Made by a program: the position numbers and the translations under genes
NCBI GenBank assembly: GCA_036263655.1
Contig: DATAGP010000062.1
Coordinates: 84,486 to 148,485 of the forward strand
Reading direction: 5' to 3'
Source: Schlegelella_A sp036263655
GTDB taxonomy: Bacteria > Pseudomonadota > Gammaproteobacteria > Burkholderiales > Burkholderiaceae_C
DNA length: 64,000 nucleotides
Shown: positions 1 through 9,293 of the stretch, piece after piece
Numbering within the stretch: the stretch's first letter is position 1
Layout: the number at the start of each line of letters is the position of its first letter
The notes under the pieces: model-generated
Told to the model about the DNA's origin: nothing
Seen by the model: only the letters and a program-made list of their open reading frames with translations
The model's database searches: none

Positions 1-2205
1 GCAGGCGCTCCACGTCATCGCGCCGGCGCCGCGCATCAGCCGCACCGCTTCCCGCACGGGTGCGGCGGGCGCGTGCCCCGCCTCGATCATCGCGACGGCC
101 AGCAGCGCCACCTGCTGCCAGCAGTGGCGCAGCAGGCCGGCGCGCCGGATCCCCTCGACGGCGGGCTGCATCGTGGCGACCGCAGCCTCGGCGCGGCCCT
201 GCGCCATCTCCGAGAGGGCCACCCGGTGCGCGGCGAACCACGAGCGGTACTCGTCGCCGGCGTGGCGCAGCAGCTTCAGCTCCTGCCGCTCGAGCTCGCC
301 GTAGCGCTCCCAGTCGCCGCGCAGCATCACGGCAAACGACTCGGTCGTGCGGCGGCTGCGCCGCTGCAGCGTCAACCAGTCGTCGCCTTCGATCGAGCGC
401 ATCTCGTCGGCGACCGCGGCCGGATCGATCGGCCGGCCGAGCCGGTGCGCGAGCGAGACGCTGTGGCCGAGCGCGCGATGCAGCAGCACGGCGAAGCCGC
501 CTTCGCGCGCGAGTGCGACGGCGCGCTCGCAGGCGTCCGCCGTCTCGGCCCAGCTGAACGAGTAGTCGGCGCCGCGGTTGGCGATGGCGAGCCAGAACAG
601 CGCCCGCGCGCGCAGCGGCACGCGCTCGTCGGCGTCGACGCGCGCCGCCAGCCGCTTCAGCGGCGGGCCCGACTCGGCGTGCTGCCCGGTCATCGCCCAG
701 AAGCCGCCGGCGGCGCCGCACAGGCGAATGGCGAGCACTTCGTCGCCGTCGACGCCGAGCGCCCACTCGACGGCCGCGCGCAGGTTCGGCAGCTCCGGCA
801 GCAGCGCGTCCAGCCACGCCAGCGCCGGCGTCGCGGTGTAGCGCTCGTCGGCGGCCTCGAACAGCGCCGCGATCGCCTCGGCGTGCCGACGCCGCCGTGC
901 CTGCGTCTCGCCGGACTCGTCGAGCCGCTCGGCGGCGAAGAGGCGCGCCGTCTCGAGCAGGCGCAGGCGCGGCCCCGGCGCTGCCGCGTCGGCCAGCCGC
1001 TGCAGCAGCGACTTCTCGGCCAGCGACTGCAGCGCGTCGAGCACCGCCCACCGGTCGAGCGCGCCGTCGACAGCGACCTGCTCGGCCGTCTCGGGCGCGA
1101 AGCTGCCGGAGAAGACGGCGAGCCGGCGGAACACCGTCTTCTGCGCGTCGTCGAGCAGCGCATGGCTCCATTGCAGCGCCGCGCGCAGCGTCTGCTGGCG
1201 CGGCGGCGCGCCGCGCGCACCGCGCGACAGCAGCGCCAGCGCCTCGCCCAGCTTGCGCTCGACGCCCTGCACGCCGAGCAGGGGCACCCGCGCCGCCGCG
1301 AGCTCGAGGGCGAGCGGGATGCCGTCGAGGCGGCGGCAGATGCGGGCGAGCGCCTCGGCGTCGTCGCCGGAAGACGCGAAGCCGGGATCGGCGGCGCGGG
1401 CGCGCGCCTCGAACAGGGCCGCCGAGGCGTCGGGCGACAGGCCGTCGAGGCGCACGACGGCTTCCGGGGCGAGGCCGAGCGGCTCCTGGCTGGTGACGAG
1501 CACGGCGACGCCCGGCGCGGCCTCGCGCAGCGAGCCGACGAACGACGCGACGGCGTCGAGCAGGTGCTCGGCGTTGTCGAGCACGAGCAGCAGCGACAAC
1601 GGTCGCAGCGCCGCGAGCAGCGCCGACTCGCCGGATCCCGGCGGCATGCCGAGCGCGCGGGCGACGGTGCCCGGCAGCAGGCGCGCCTCGGGCAGCGGCG
1701 CGAGCTCGACGAAGGCGCTGCCGTCGGCGAACGCGCCGCTCGCGGCGGCGGCCGCCGCGGCGGCCTGCGCCAGCCGCGTCTTGCCGATGCCTCCGGGGCC
1801 AACGACGCTGAGGACGCGCCCGGGCAGCAGCTGCGCGGCGATCCGGGTCAGGTCGTCCTCGCGGCCGAACAGCGCCGGCACGCCGGCCGCCGCGGCCGCG
1901 TCGTCATCCTGCACCGGCAGGCCCAGGCGATAGCCCTGGCCCGGCACGGTCACGATCGCGTCCTGGCCGAGCAGGCGGCGCAACGCCATCACCTGCACCT
2001 TCAGGTTGTCGTCGAGGACGGCGCGGCCCGGCCAGGCGCGATCGAACAAGGCGTCGCGGGAGAGCGGGCGGCCGCCGGCCTCGACGAGCGCCAGCAGGAT
2101 GTCGAAGGCCCGCTCGCCGATGCGCAGCGGCCGCCCGCGCTCGCACAGCTCGCGGGTCTCGGGACGCAGCTCGAAGCGCCCGAAGCGGATCTCTGGCCGG
2201 GCCAT
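1..2205 (-). CDS. AfsR/SARP-like regulator: winged helix plus ATPase (partial)
   Basis: The C-terminus runs off the left edge; 735 codons are visible from the ATG at 2205. Residues about 1-98 form an OmpR-type winged-helix DNA-binding domain (FGRFELRP at the start, VPGQGYRLG at the end of the wing). Residues 136-143 are a Walker A motif GPGGIGKT, and LLLVLDNAEHLL further on is a Walker B motif of the STAND/AfsR type. The rest is alpha-helical and Ala/Leu-rich, like the TPR-type tail of such regulators. Proteins built this way are cytoplasmic transcription regulators whose ATPase acts as a switch; the target is unknown. It lies downstream of the transporter operon on the same strand and may or may not control it. 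The long plus-strand reading frames over it are shadows. Confidence 0.85.
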   Translation of the reverse strand, partial: MARPEIRFGRFELRPETRELCERGRPLRIGERAFDILLALVEAGGRPLSRDALFDRAWPGRAVLDDNLKVQVMALRRLLGQDAIVTVPGQGYRLGLPVQDDDAAAAAGVPALFGREDDLTRIAAQLLPGRVLSVVGPGGIGKTRLAQAAAAAAAASGAFADGSAFVELAPLPEARLLPGTVARALGMPPGSGESALLAALRPLSLLLVLDNAEHLLDAVASFVGSLREAAPGVAVLVTSQEPLGLAPEAVVRLDGLSPDASAALFEARARAADPGFASSGDDAEALARICRRLDGIPLALELAAARVPLLGVQGVERKLGEALALLSRGARGAPPRQQTLRAALQWSHALLDDAQKTVFRRLAVFSGSFAPETAEQVAVDGALDRWAVLDALQSLAEKSLLQRLADAAAPGPRLRLLETARLFAAERLDESGETQARRRRHAEAIAALFEAADERYTATPALAWLDALLPELPNLRAAVEWALGVDGDEVLAIRLCGAAGGFWAMTGQHAESGPPLKRLAARVDADERVPLRARALFWLAIANRGADYSFSWAETADACERAVALAREGGFAVLLHRALGHSVSLAHRLGRPIDPAAVADEMRSIEGDDWLTLQRRSRRTTESFAVMLRGDWERYGELERQELKLLRHAGDEYRSWFAAHRVALSEMAQGRAEAAVATMQPAVEGIRRAGLLRHCWQQVALLAVAMIEAGHAPAAPVREAVRLMRGAGAMTWSAC

Positions 2206-2257
2206 GCCGCTAGTGTCGCGCGACGACCGCGTGACGCCGACACGAGCCGTCAGCGCA

Positions 2258-3367
2258 TCATGGCAACCGGTGGTGCGCGACCGCCCCTTCGTCCCACGCC
2301 ATTCCCGCACCCGGACGATCGGGCACGAGCGCACGACCGCCGACGATGCGCAGCGGTTCCTGCACCAGGACATCGGCCCAGTCGACGTACTCGAGCCAGT
2401 GGCATGTCGGCGTCGCCGCCAGCAGATGGGCGCTGATCTCCGGCATCAGGTGCGAGCTCATCGGCGTGCCGCGCGTCGCCGCCACGCCCGCGGCCTGCAT
2501 CCATCCGCTGACGCCGCCGATGCGCGCGACATCCGGCATCACGAGGTCGCAGGCTCCGGCATCGAGCGCCCGCTCCAGGTCGTGCGGGCCGTTGAAGTTC
2601 TCGCCGATCTGCAGCGGCAGGTCGAGCGCCCGGGCGATCGCCGCATTGCCCCGATGGTCGTCGTGGCGGATCGGCTCCTCCAGCCAGGCGACGGCCTCGG
2701 ACTGCAGCGCGCGACCGCGCCTCAGGGCTTCGTCGAGCGACAGCGCCTGGTTGTAGTCGACCATCAGCTCGACGGCGTCGGGAAGGCGTCGCCGCACCGC
2801 GCGCGTGACCGCGAGGTCCTCGTCGAGCGTGGCGTAGCCGAGGCGCAGCTTGACCGCCTCGAAGCCGCCCTCGAGAAGGCGCTCGGCCTCGTCGGCGGCC
2901 GCCGGCGGGCTCATCAGCCCGAGCCCGCACGAGTTGTAGGCGCGGATCGGCCGCGGCGCGGCGCCGAGCAGCGTGGCGAGCGGCACGCCGGCAGCGACGG
3001 CGACGGCGTCCCACATCGCGGCGTCGAGCGCCGACAAGGCCATGCGCACGATGCCGGTCACCCCGAGCAGCGCGTACCGGCGCTGCAGCGTCGCCGCCAT
3101 CGGCAGCGGTTCGACCGCCTCGCCGCGCACCAGCTCGGCCGCCTCCTGGAGCACCTGCGCGATCGAGCCCGCGCCGCTCCGGCGATAGCAGAAGATGTAG
3201 GTTCGCCCGACGATGCCCTGCTCGGTTTCCACGTCGACGAGGAGGAGCGGCGCCGCGCGCACGGTGGCGGCGCTGGTGCCGAGCACATAGCGCAGCGGCA
3301 CCTCCACCGCGACGGTGCGCACGCCGCGCAGGGTCAGCGGCGGCAGCGGCGCCGGCATCGTGCTCAC
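2258..3367 (-). CDS. Mandelate racemase/muconate lactonizing enzyme family protein
   Basis: A 369-aa enolase-superfamily enzyme. The N-terminal capping domain is followed by a TIM barrel with the expected residues: VKLR (K173, R175), D204 in VDYNQ, the acid pair E230/E231 in EEP, E256 in GENF, D279 in MPDV and H306 in SSHLMPE. The SSHL...E segment and the D/H pair are of the mandelate racemase subgroup, though the second lysine of its KxK motif is arginine here, so the proton chemistry may be one-sided. Substrate is not predictable; an alpha-hydroxy acid or a sugar acid would be usual. The GTG start overlaps the stop of the preceding reductase (GTGA), which argues for that start over the in-frame ATG at 3358. 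Last gene of the transporter operon. Confidence 0.9.
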   Translation of the reverse strand: MSTMPAPLPPLTLRGVRTVAVEVPLRYVLGTSAATVRAAPLLLVDVETEQGIVGRTYIFCYRRSGAGSIAQVLQEAAELVRGEAVEPLPMAATLQRRYALLGVTGIVRMALSALDAAMWDAVAVAAGVPLATLLGAAPRPIRAYNSCGLGLMSPPAAADEAERLLEGGFEAVKLRLGYATLDEDLAVTRAVRRRLPDAVELMVDYNQALSLDEALRRGRALQSEAVAWLEEPIRHDDHRGNAAIARALDLPLQIGENFNGPHDLERALDAGACDLVMPDVARIGGVSGWMQAAGVAATRGTPMSSHLMPEISAHLLAATPTCHWLEYVDWADVLVQEPLRIVGGRALVPDRPGAGMAWDEGAVAHHRLP

Positions 3368-4284
3368 GAGGCCCTCCCTGCAGCGTGCAAGGCGAGGATG
3401 TCGGCGACGGCCCGGTTCAGCGGCGTCGGAACGCCCTTGGCGCGGCCGAGCTCGACCACCCCGCCGGCCAGCCAGCGCACCTCGAGCCGGTTGCCGCGCT
3501 CGAGGTCGTGGTGCATCGACGAGGTCATGTCGTAGGCGACGTCGTCGGCCAGTTGCAGGCGCACCTCGGCGTAGTCCTCGCCGAGGTCGACGCCTTGCGC
3601 GCGGCCCACGGCGACCACCTCGCGCATGAGGTCGAGCAGGAAGGCGCGCGTCTGCGGATGCGCGCGGATCGGGCCGATCGTCGTGCGCATCGTCGTTGTG
3701 GTTCCGGACAGTCCGACCAGGAACACGTACTTCTGCCAGATCTCGCGCAGGATGTTCGCGGAGAGCTCGGCCTTGATCCCGCCGGCGAGGCAGGCCTCGA
3801 GGAAGGCCACGCCTCGCGGCGAGCGCGACCCGTCGAACTCGCCGAACAGCAGCCGCTGCATCGGGCCGGTCTGGCGGATGACGCCCGGCCGGTCGATGGT
3901 GGTCGCGACGTATCCGACACCGCCCATGATCTGCGCGGCGTCGTAGGCCGCCCGAAGGTACTGGTCCTTCAGGACGCCGTTCTGGAACGAGACGATCGCC
4001 GTCCCGGGCCCGACCAGCGGGCGGATCTGCTGCAGCGCCGTCTCCGTGTCCCAGAGCTTGACGCAGAACATCACCAGGTCGACGACGCCGACCTCGCCGG
4101 GATCGTCGGTGGCGCTGACCCGGGCGATGTGGATCGGCTCCGGCCCTTCGACGCTCAGGCCCTCGCCGCGCATCGCCTGCAGGTGCTTGCCGCGGGCGAT
4201 GAAGTGCACGTCCGCACCGCCCGCGGCCAGGCGCGCCCCGAAGTAGCCGCCCAGGCCGCCGGAACCCATCACTGCGATTCGCAT
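3364..4284 (-). CDS. Ketopantoate reductase family (2-dehydropantoate 2-reductase) protein
   Basis: 306 aa. The N-terminus has the NADPH-binding Rossmann motif GSGGLGG, followed by CVKLWD and SFQNGV, which match the PanE/ApbA family. The C-terminal helical domain keeps the active-site lysine (IWQKYVFLVG) and an acidic/arginine region (HHDLERGNRLE). Family members reduce 2-ketopantoate to pantoate with NADPH, but many paralogues act on other 2-keto acids. Its place between a binding protein and a mandelate-racemase-like enzyme suggests a catabolic paralogue rather than the pantothenate-pathway enzyme. Start chosen at ATG 4284, which has GGAGG just upstream; a longer reading frame in the same phase runs through the binding-protein gene and is not real. 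Confidence 0.88.
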   Translation of the reverse strand: MRIAVMGSGGLGGYFGARLAAGGADVHFIARGKHLQAMRGEGLSVEGPEPIHIARVSATDDPGEVGVVDLVMFCVKLWDTETALQQIRPLVGPGTAIVSFQNGVLKDQYLRAAYDAAQIMGGVGYVATTIDRPGVIRQTGPMQRLLFGEFDGSRSPRGVAFLEACLAGGIKAELSANILREIWQKYVFLVGLSGTTTTMRTTIGPIRAHPQTRAFLLDLMREVVAVGRAQGVDLGEDYAEVRLQLADDVAYDMTSSMHHDLERGNRLEVRWLAGGVVELGRAKGVPTPLNRAVADILALHAAGRAS

Positions 4285-4355
4285 GATCTCGCCTCCTTTC
4301 GGTGGTTGGCTGCGACGACGATGACTGCGACGCCGAGGAGACCAGGCCGGCAGCG

Positions 4356-5456
4356 TCAGGGCTTGAAGACGTACCCCGGCGTGATCGCCACGTTCGCCGG
4401 GATCGGCGGCAGGTCGGAGAACAGCTCGGGCTTGTCGCGCATCACCTTCAGGATGTGCTTCGGCTCGATGTGCTTGTTGACGTCGAAGGTCGACTTGATG
4501 ATGCCCAGCCGGCTCAGGCGGTCTTCGGCGGCCCAGAGGGCGCGGTAGTTGTTGGCCGAGAGGCGGCGGTCGTTCTGCTGGATGTTGAACTGCATCGCCG
4601 CCTCGGCGACGTCCTGCTTGAGCCCGGGGATCCAGCGCGTCGCCACCTGCGCCGCCTGCTTCGGGTTGGCGCGCATCCACTTGTCGGCCTCGGCGACGGC
4701 GGCGAGGAACTTCTCGATCGTCTCGCCGTTCTGTTCGACCCAGGGGCGGGTCGCGACGTTGAAGCCGAGGTAGGAGATCACGTCGCCGCCGCGCACGACG
4801 ACGTAGGCGCCGGGAACGTCCTTGGTGGCGACGATGGGCCACGGGTCCCAGCCGGAGAAGGCGTCGATGCCCTTGGCCAGCAACGCCACCGTCATGTCGG
4901 GCGGCGGTGTGTTGACGAGCGTCACGTCCTCCGGCTTCAGCCCCGCCTTCTCGATCAGCGCCAGCGCGTACAGGTGGTTGATCGTGCCGAAGGAGGCGGC
5001 GATCTTCTTGCCCTTCAGCGTCGCCAGGTTGTTCCTGTCGATGCCCGAGCCGTCGCGCGCGACCAGCGCCATCGTCGCATCGGAGCCGAGCTTGGTCGCG
5101 CTGCCGCTGTAGTTGCCGAGGGCGACCAGGTCCATGCCGCGCAGCACGGCGCCGATCATCGGCACGCCGACCTGGACGATCTCGCTCTCGCCCGCCTGCA
5201 GGGCGTTGAGCGCGTCGACGCCGGTCGCGTACGGCCGCGCGATGGTGACGTCGAGGCCGTGCTTCTCGAAGAAGCCGCGCTCGAGCGCGATCGGCAGGCC
5301 GACCTGGTCGATGCCGGTCACCATGCCCGCCTTCATCTTGACCAGCGCCTGCGCCGAGGCCGGGGACGAGGCGACGGCGAGTGCCACCAGTGCCGCGAGC
5401 GCCAGGAACGGGGCGGCGACGATGCGCCAGGGCGCGGGCCGCTTCGATGTCTTCAT
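4356..5456 (-). CDS. ABC transporter substrate-binding protein, NitT/TauT type
   Basis: 366 aa with a signal peptide (basic MKTSKR start, hydrophobic core, cleavage near ASAQA at about residue 36). The mature part has the periplasmic-binding fold typical of nitrate/sulfonate/taurine binding proteins: GLPIALERGFFEKHGLDV near the start, a stretch around LKGKKIAASFGT, and DAFSGWDPWP in the second lobe. It would deliver its ligand to the permease and ATPase encoded upstream in the operon. The ligand is unknown. It sits 71 bases before the reductase gene and 25 bases after a small membrane-protein gene, so co-transcription is likely. Confidence 0.9.
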   Translation of the reverse strand: MKTSKRPAPWRIVAAPFLALAALVALAVASSPASAQALVKMKAGMVTGIDQVGLPIALERGFFEKHGLDVTIARPYATGVDALNALQAGESEIVQVGVPMIGAVLRGMDLVALGNYSGSATKLGSDATMALVARDGSGIDRNNLATLKGKKIAASFGTINHLYALALIEKAGLKPEDVTLVNTPPPDMTVALLAKGIDAFSGWDPWPIVATKDVPGAYVVVRGGDVISYLGFNVATRPWVEQNGETIEKFLAAVAEADKWMRANPKQAAQVATRWIPGLKQDVAEAAMQFNIQQNDRRLSANNYRALWAAEDRLSRLGIIKSTFDVNKHIEPKHILKVMRDKPELFSDLPPIPANVAITPGYVFKP

Positions 5457-5481
5457 CGCTGTCTCCTTCGTGTGGTCGGTG

Positions 5482-5814
5482 TCACTCGGTGCGCAGCGGC
5501 GCCACGCTCTTCACCCAGTAGGGCTGCGCCAGGGCGTTCAGCCCGGCATGGGCGACGCCGCGCACTTCGATCGTATCGTTCTCGGTGCCCGAGACGCGGC
5601 CGTGCTTCTGGAACTCCAGGACGTGGAAGCGCTCCGGCGTGCAGCGCAGGGTGACGAGCACGTTGACCTGGCCGCGCGCGTTGGGCGTGAAGCCGGGCAT
5701 CACCTTGGCCGGAGCCAGGAGCACGAGGGCGAGCTTCCACAGGAGGAAGGCGACCACTGCGCCGACGACGATGCGGCCGCGCGTCGACCGCGCGGCGTCG
5801 CGAATCATGCCCAT
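5482..5814 (-). CDS. Small single-pass membrane protein in the transporter operon
   Basis: 110 aa. Residues about 15-34 (GRIVVGAVVAFLLWKLALVL) form one transmembrane segment; the remaining ~75 residues should be outside the cytoplasm and contain a single cysteine (RCTPERFHV). I do not recognise the family. Being placed between the ATPase and the binding-protein genes of a NitT/TauT-type transporter, it may be an accessory factor of that transporter; this is inference from position only. The reading frame has the codon use of its neighbours and no competing gene on the other strand. Confidence 0.65.
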   Translation of the reverse strand: MGMIRDAARSTRGRIVVGAVVAFLLWKLALVLLAPAKVMPGFTPNARGQVNVLVTLRCTPERFHVLEFQKHGRVSGTENDTIEVRGVAHAGLNALAQPYWVKSVAPLRTE

Positions 5815-5833
5815 GGCCGCCCGCGGTGGCGAG

Positions 5834-6592
5834 TCATGCCGCGCGCACCTGCTGCAGGACGTGCGCCGACAGCGCCTTGAAGCCGGCGTCTTCCATCAGC
5901 GCGTCCCAGGATCGCGGCCGCGGCAGGTCGATGGCGACGTCATCGAGCACCGAGCCTTGCGAGAGGACGACGACGCGGTTGGCCAGGAACACCGCCTCGT
6001 TGACGTCGTGGGTGATGAAGAGCACCGTCGGCCGGCGCTCGGCCCAGATGCGCGTCAGCTCCTCCTGCAGCGTCATCCGCGTCTGCGCGTCGACGCTGGC
6101 GAAGGGCTCGTCCATCAGCAGCACGTCGGGCTCGTTGGCGAGCGCCCGCACGACGCCCACCCGCTGCTGCATGCCCCCCGACAGCTCGTTCGGATAGCGC
6201 TCGGCGGCGTGCGCCAGACCGGCGAGCGCCAGGTACTCGCGCGCGATCTCGTGCCGCTTCGCCTTGGGGATGCCGCGCATCTTCGGCCCGAAGGCGACGT
6301 TGTCGAGCACCGTCCGCCACGGGAACAGCGCGAACGACTGGAAGACAACGCCGCGGTCGGGCCCCGGCCCGTGCACGGCGCGGCCGTCGACGCGGATCGC
6401 GCCGGCGGTCGGCGGCAGGAAGCCGGCGATGACGTTCAGCATCGTCGTCTTGCCGCAGCCCGAGGGGCCGACGACCGAGACGAAATCGCCGGCCTCGACG
6501 CTCAGGGAGATGTCGCGGATCGCCGTCACCTGCTTGTCGGCGAACGGATCGAAGTAGGTCTTCTGCAGGCGATCGATCGTCAGGCCCTTCAT
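5834..6592 (-). CDS. ABC transporter ATP-binding protein, NitT/TauT type
   Basis: 252 aa from the ATG at 6592. Walker A GPSGCGKT, Q-loop VVFQSFALFPW, signature LSGGMQQR, Walker B VLLMDEPFASVD and switch histidine FITHDVNEA are all intact, so it should hydrolyse ATP to drive import through the adjoining permease on the inner membrane. The short C-terminus without a regulatory domain is usual for TauB/SsuB-like subunits. Its start overlaps the permease stop by four bases (ATGA), indicating translational coupling. The same frame stays open to 7426, but that extension overlaps the permease and crosses the island junction, so I reject it. Confidence 0.93.
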   Translation of the reverse strand: MKGLTIDRLQKTYFDPFADKQVTAIRDISLSVEAGDFVSVVGPSGCGKTTMLNVIAGFLPPTAGAIRVDGRAVHGPGPDRGVVFQSFALFPWRTVLDNVAFGPKMRGIPKAKRHEIAREYLALAGLAHAAERYPNELSGGMQQRVGVVRALANEPDVLLMDEPFASVDAQTRMTLQEELTRIWAERRPTVLFITHDVNEAVFLANRVVVLSQGSVLDDVAIDLPRPRSWDALMEDAGFKALSAHVLQQVRAA

Positions 6593-7326
6593 CGCGTCAC
6601 CAGCCCCCAGCGTTCGCCCGTGGCGCGCTCGATCGGCGCCAGCACCCAGCTGTCGACGATGTACCAGAGCACGCCGAGCACCACCATGCCGAGCAGGATC
6701 TCGACGACGGAGCCGGCACGGCGCGCGTCGAACATCAGGAAGCCGACGCCGCTCGTGCCGACGATGATCTCGGCGGCGATCAGCGCGCGCCAGCCGAAGC
6801 CGAGCCCGTTGCGCAGCCCGGTCATGATGTTCGGCAGCGCGCCGGGCAGCACCACCTCCCAGACCACGCGCGCCTTCGACGCCCCGAGCGAGAGCGCCGC
6901 CCGGTGCAGCTCGATCGGCACCGAGCGGACGCCGAGCACCGTGTTCAGCACCACCGGGAACAGCACCGTGTAGACGATGACGAAGATCATCGTCGTCAGG
7001 CCGAAGCCGAACCAGATCAGGAGGATGGGCAGCCAGGCGATGTCGCCGATCGCCTGGAAGAAGAGCAGCACCGGCCAGAGCAGCCGATGCGCACGGTCGC
7101 TCAAGCCGACGAGCAGCCCGAGCGGGATGCCGATGGCGACGCCGACCGCGGTGCCGGCGGCCAGGCGCAGGACGCTGTCCTCGAGGTAGGCGGGCAGGAT
7201 GCCGTTGCCCATCAGGGTGACGAACTTCTGCACCACCTCGACCGGGCCGGGCAGGAACACCGGCGGGAAGAGGCCCGAGGCCGCCACCGCCGCCCAGAGC
7301 GCGACGACGGGAACGAAGGGCAGCAT
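6589..7326 (-). CDS. ABC transporter permease, NitT/TauT type, 5' end probably lost
   Basis: 245 aa from ATG 7326, with about six hydrophobic segments and the permease-to-ATPase coupling loop (HRAALSLGASKARVVWEVVLPGALP). Relatives usually carry 15-30 residues before the first membrane segment; here the only in-frame ATG falls inside the start of that segment (MLPFVPVVALW). Upstream the frame continues as LHNSRTALAA, typical permease sequence, to about 7354, where the unrelated island begins, and it meets a stop codon at 7371-7369. No ribosome-binding site is visible before 7326. I infer that the island junction removed the native start and promoter, which would affect the whole downstream operon. 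Confidence 0.85.
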   Translation of the reverse strand: MLPFVPVVALWAAVAASGLFPPVFLPGPVEVVQKFVTLMGNGILPAYLEDSVLRLAAGTAVGVAIGIPLGLLVGLSDRAHRLLWPVLLFFQAIGDIAWLPILLIWFGFGLTTMIFVIVYTVLFPVVLNTVLGVRSVPIELHRAALSLGASKARVVWEVVLPGALPNIMTGLRNGLGFGWRALIAAEIIVGTSGVGFLMFDARRAGSVVEILLGMVVLGVLWYIVDSWVLAPIERATGERWGLVTR

Positions 7327-7355
7327 CGCCGCGAGCGCCGTGCGGGAGTTGTGCA

Positions 7356-9293
7356 GTGAACGAACACATCACGCTGCTGCACAGCCAGGGCCCGCTCATG
7401 ACCAAGGTGTGGACGCCGGAAGGCATCGAGCCGTATCAGGACGCTCGCACTTTTCGTGTCGAGCAACGCGAAGTAGCCAACATCTCTGAGCTATCGGCGC
7501 TACTTTTCGAGATCGAGGGCGACGCTCTCACGTGCATCATTCGAGGCGGGTACGTCGGGGACGAACAAGCTAAGAAGCTGCTACCCGAGTTGCTTGCCGA
7601 AGAGCGGCGAAGCGGAAAACGGGGCAGCGAGCCGCCGGCGGGCACGACGCTACGACGCACGGCGCTGTTCCCGGATCGTCCATTGAGCATGTTGCTCATC
7701 GATATCGATGCATTCACGCCGTCTGTGGACGCCCTTGCCGACCCGGAGGGCGCCATTGGAGAGTTCGTGGCCGCACATCTTCCCGATGGTTTTTTTGAGA
7801 TCTCCTATCACTGGCAGCTGTCAGCCAGTGCCGGATCGGCCAAGAACGTCGGCGTCCTCAAAGCCCACGTTTGGTTCTGGCTGGACCAGCCGCGCACCTG
7901 CGCGCAACTGCACGTATGGGCATCGCAGCATGGTGGGGTTGACAAGACGCTCATGCAACCAGTGCAGGTGCACTACACGGCGAAGCCGGTATTCAAGGGG
8001 GTACCTGATCCTGTGCCTCGCCGATCGGGCTTTTACGGCGGCATCCTTGGGGACGCAGTCGCTCTGCAAGTCAGCGCCGAGACGGAGGCCGCCGCGAAGT
8101 CACCTAGGCCCGATCGCCGCGCGTTCGTGGATCCTACGACTAAGCCCGGCCTCATCGGGGCTTTTTGCAGGATGTATAGGCCGGCTGACCTGTGCGAGCT
8201 CTGCCCCGACCTCTTTTCACCCGGCCGTTCGGATCGCAACATGACTTGGCTGGAAGGCGCTGGATCTCCTAACGGCGTCGTTATCTGCGACATAGAGACT
8301 CACCTTTGGAACCAGCACAACTCAGCTCCCACAAGCGGTGCTGTGAACCTCTGGGACTTCATCCGCCTGCACAAATTCGGTCATTTGGACCACGGGAAGG
8401 AAGACATCGCAGCGTTGGACTTTTCGGCTCTACCAAGCGAACAAGCCATGCAGCGTTGGGTCAGGGAGGAGCATCCTGAGGTACCCGACGTGAAGCTGGC
8501 GACCCCTGTGTCCCATTCCTTGGCACTCTCGCTACCCCTGCAGGGTGCCTCATCCCGGCCACGGGGGCGCGTCATGTTGAAACGCGGCTCCGAAATCCTC
8601 CCGACTGTTGTGACCTGGCTCTGGCGTCACTGGCTTGCCGCCGGCAAGTTCCACATCTTGGCGGGACAACCTGGGCAAGGAAAGACAACCCTGGCCCTGA
8701 AGTTCGCTGCCACTGTGACGAGCGGTGGTGTGTGGCCCGACGGAACTCGCGCTGACGCAGGAAACGTGATCATGTGGTCGGGCGAGGACGATCCGAGCGA
8801 TACATTGATCCCTCGACTGCTGGCCATGGGCGGCGACGCCTCGAAGTTCTACGTCATCTGCGGCGTCCGACACGATGACGAGCAAACGGCGACTTTCAAC
8901 CCTGCCCAAGACTTGCTGCATTTACTAGAGGCTGCTGAGGCCATCGGCTCGGCTTCGCTCCTGCTCCTGGACCCGGTGGTCTCGGTTGTAGAGGGCGACA
9001 GCCACAAGAACGCTGAAATGAGAAAGGGCTTGCAACCCGTGGTCGACTTAGCGGCCCAGATGAATGCTTCCGTGCTTGGCATCTCTCATTTCAGCAAGGG
9101 CACAGCTGGCAGAGACACGACGGAGAGAGTCACCGGAAGCGTCGCGTTCACTGCGGTAGCGCGCGTCGTCTTGTGTGCGGCGAAGGCCGCCGGTGAAGTC
9201 GAAGATGACAGCCGCAGAGTTCTCGTAAGGGCCAAAAGCAATGTGGGCCCGCGACACCCATGCCTACGTGCCAAACGTGCGGGACCAGCATGA
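7356..9293 (+). pseudogene. RepA-like AAA_25 replication ATPase with primase-like N-terminus, 3' truncated
   Basis: 645 codons from a GTG at the island edge. The N-terminal half resembles the primase-like part of replication proteins of integrative elements (ISYHWQLSASAG, LKAHVWFWLDQPRT, VQVHYTAKPVF). The C-terminal half is a RecA-fold helicase/ATPase: Walker A AGQPGQGKT, Walker B SLLLLDPVVSVV, HFSKGTAGRDTTERVTGS and the sensor region VARVVLCAAK. In the family the sequence continues well past RAKSNVGP with a helical tail; here the frame changes to 13 unrelated residues and stops. So the 3' end is missing and the gene is probably inactive. There is no ribosome-binding site before the GTG, whose position coincides with the junction to chromosomal sequence. 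Confidence 0.8.

Noticed and set aside
73..2436. 787-codon plus-strand open frame at the left end
   Set aside because: It is opposite a regulator with clear winged-helix and Walker motifs; its own translation is low-complexity and has no family-like blocks.
6593..7426. N-terminal extension of the ABC ATPase frame
   Set aside because: It covers the permease in another frame and crosses the island junction; the ATPase starts at the ATGA overlap at 6592.
7300..7500. Left attachment site matching the tRNA 3' end
   Set aside because: No stretch resembling the tRNA 3' segment was found near the left junction, so a simple tRNA-targeted insertion spanning exactly 7354-20813 is not supported.
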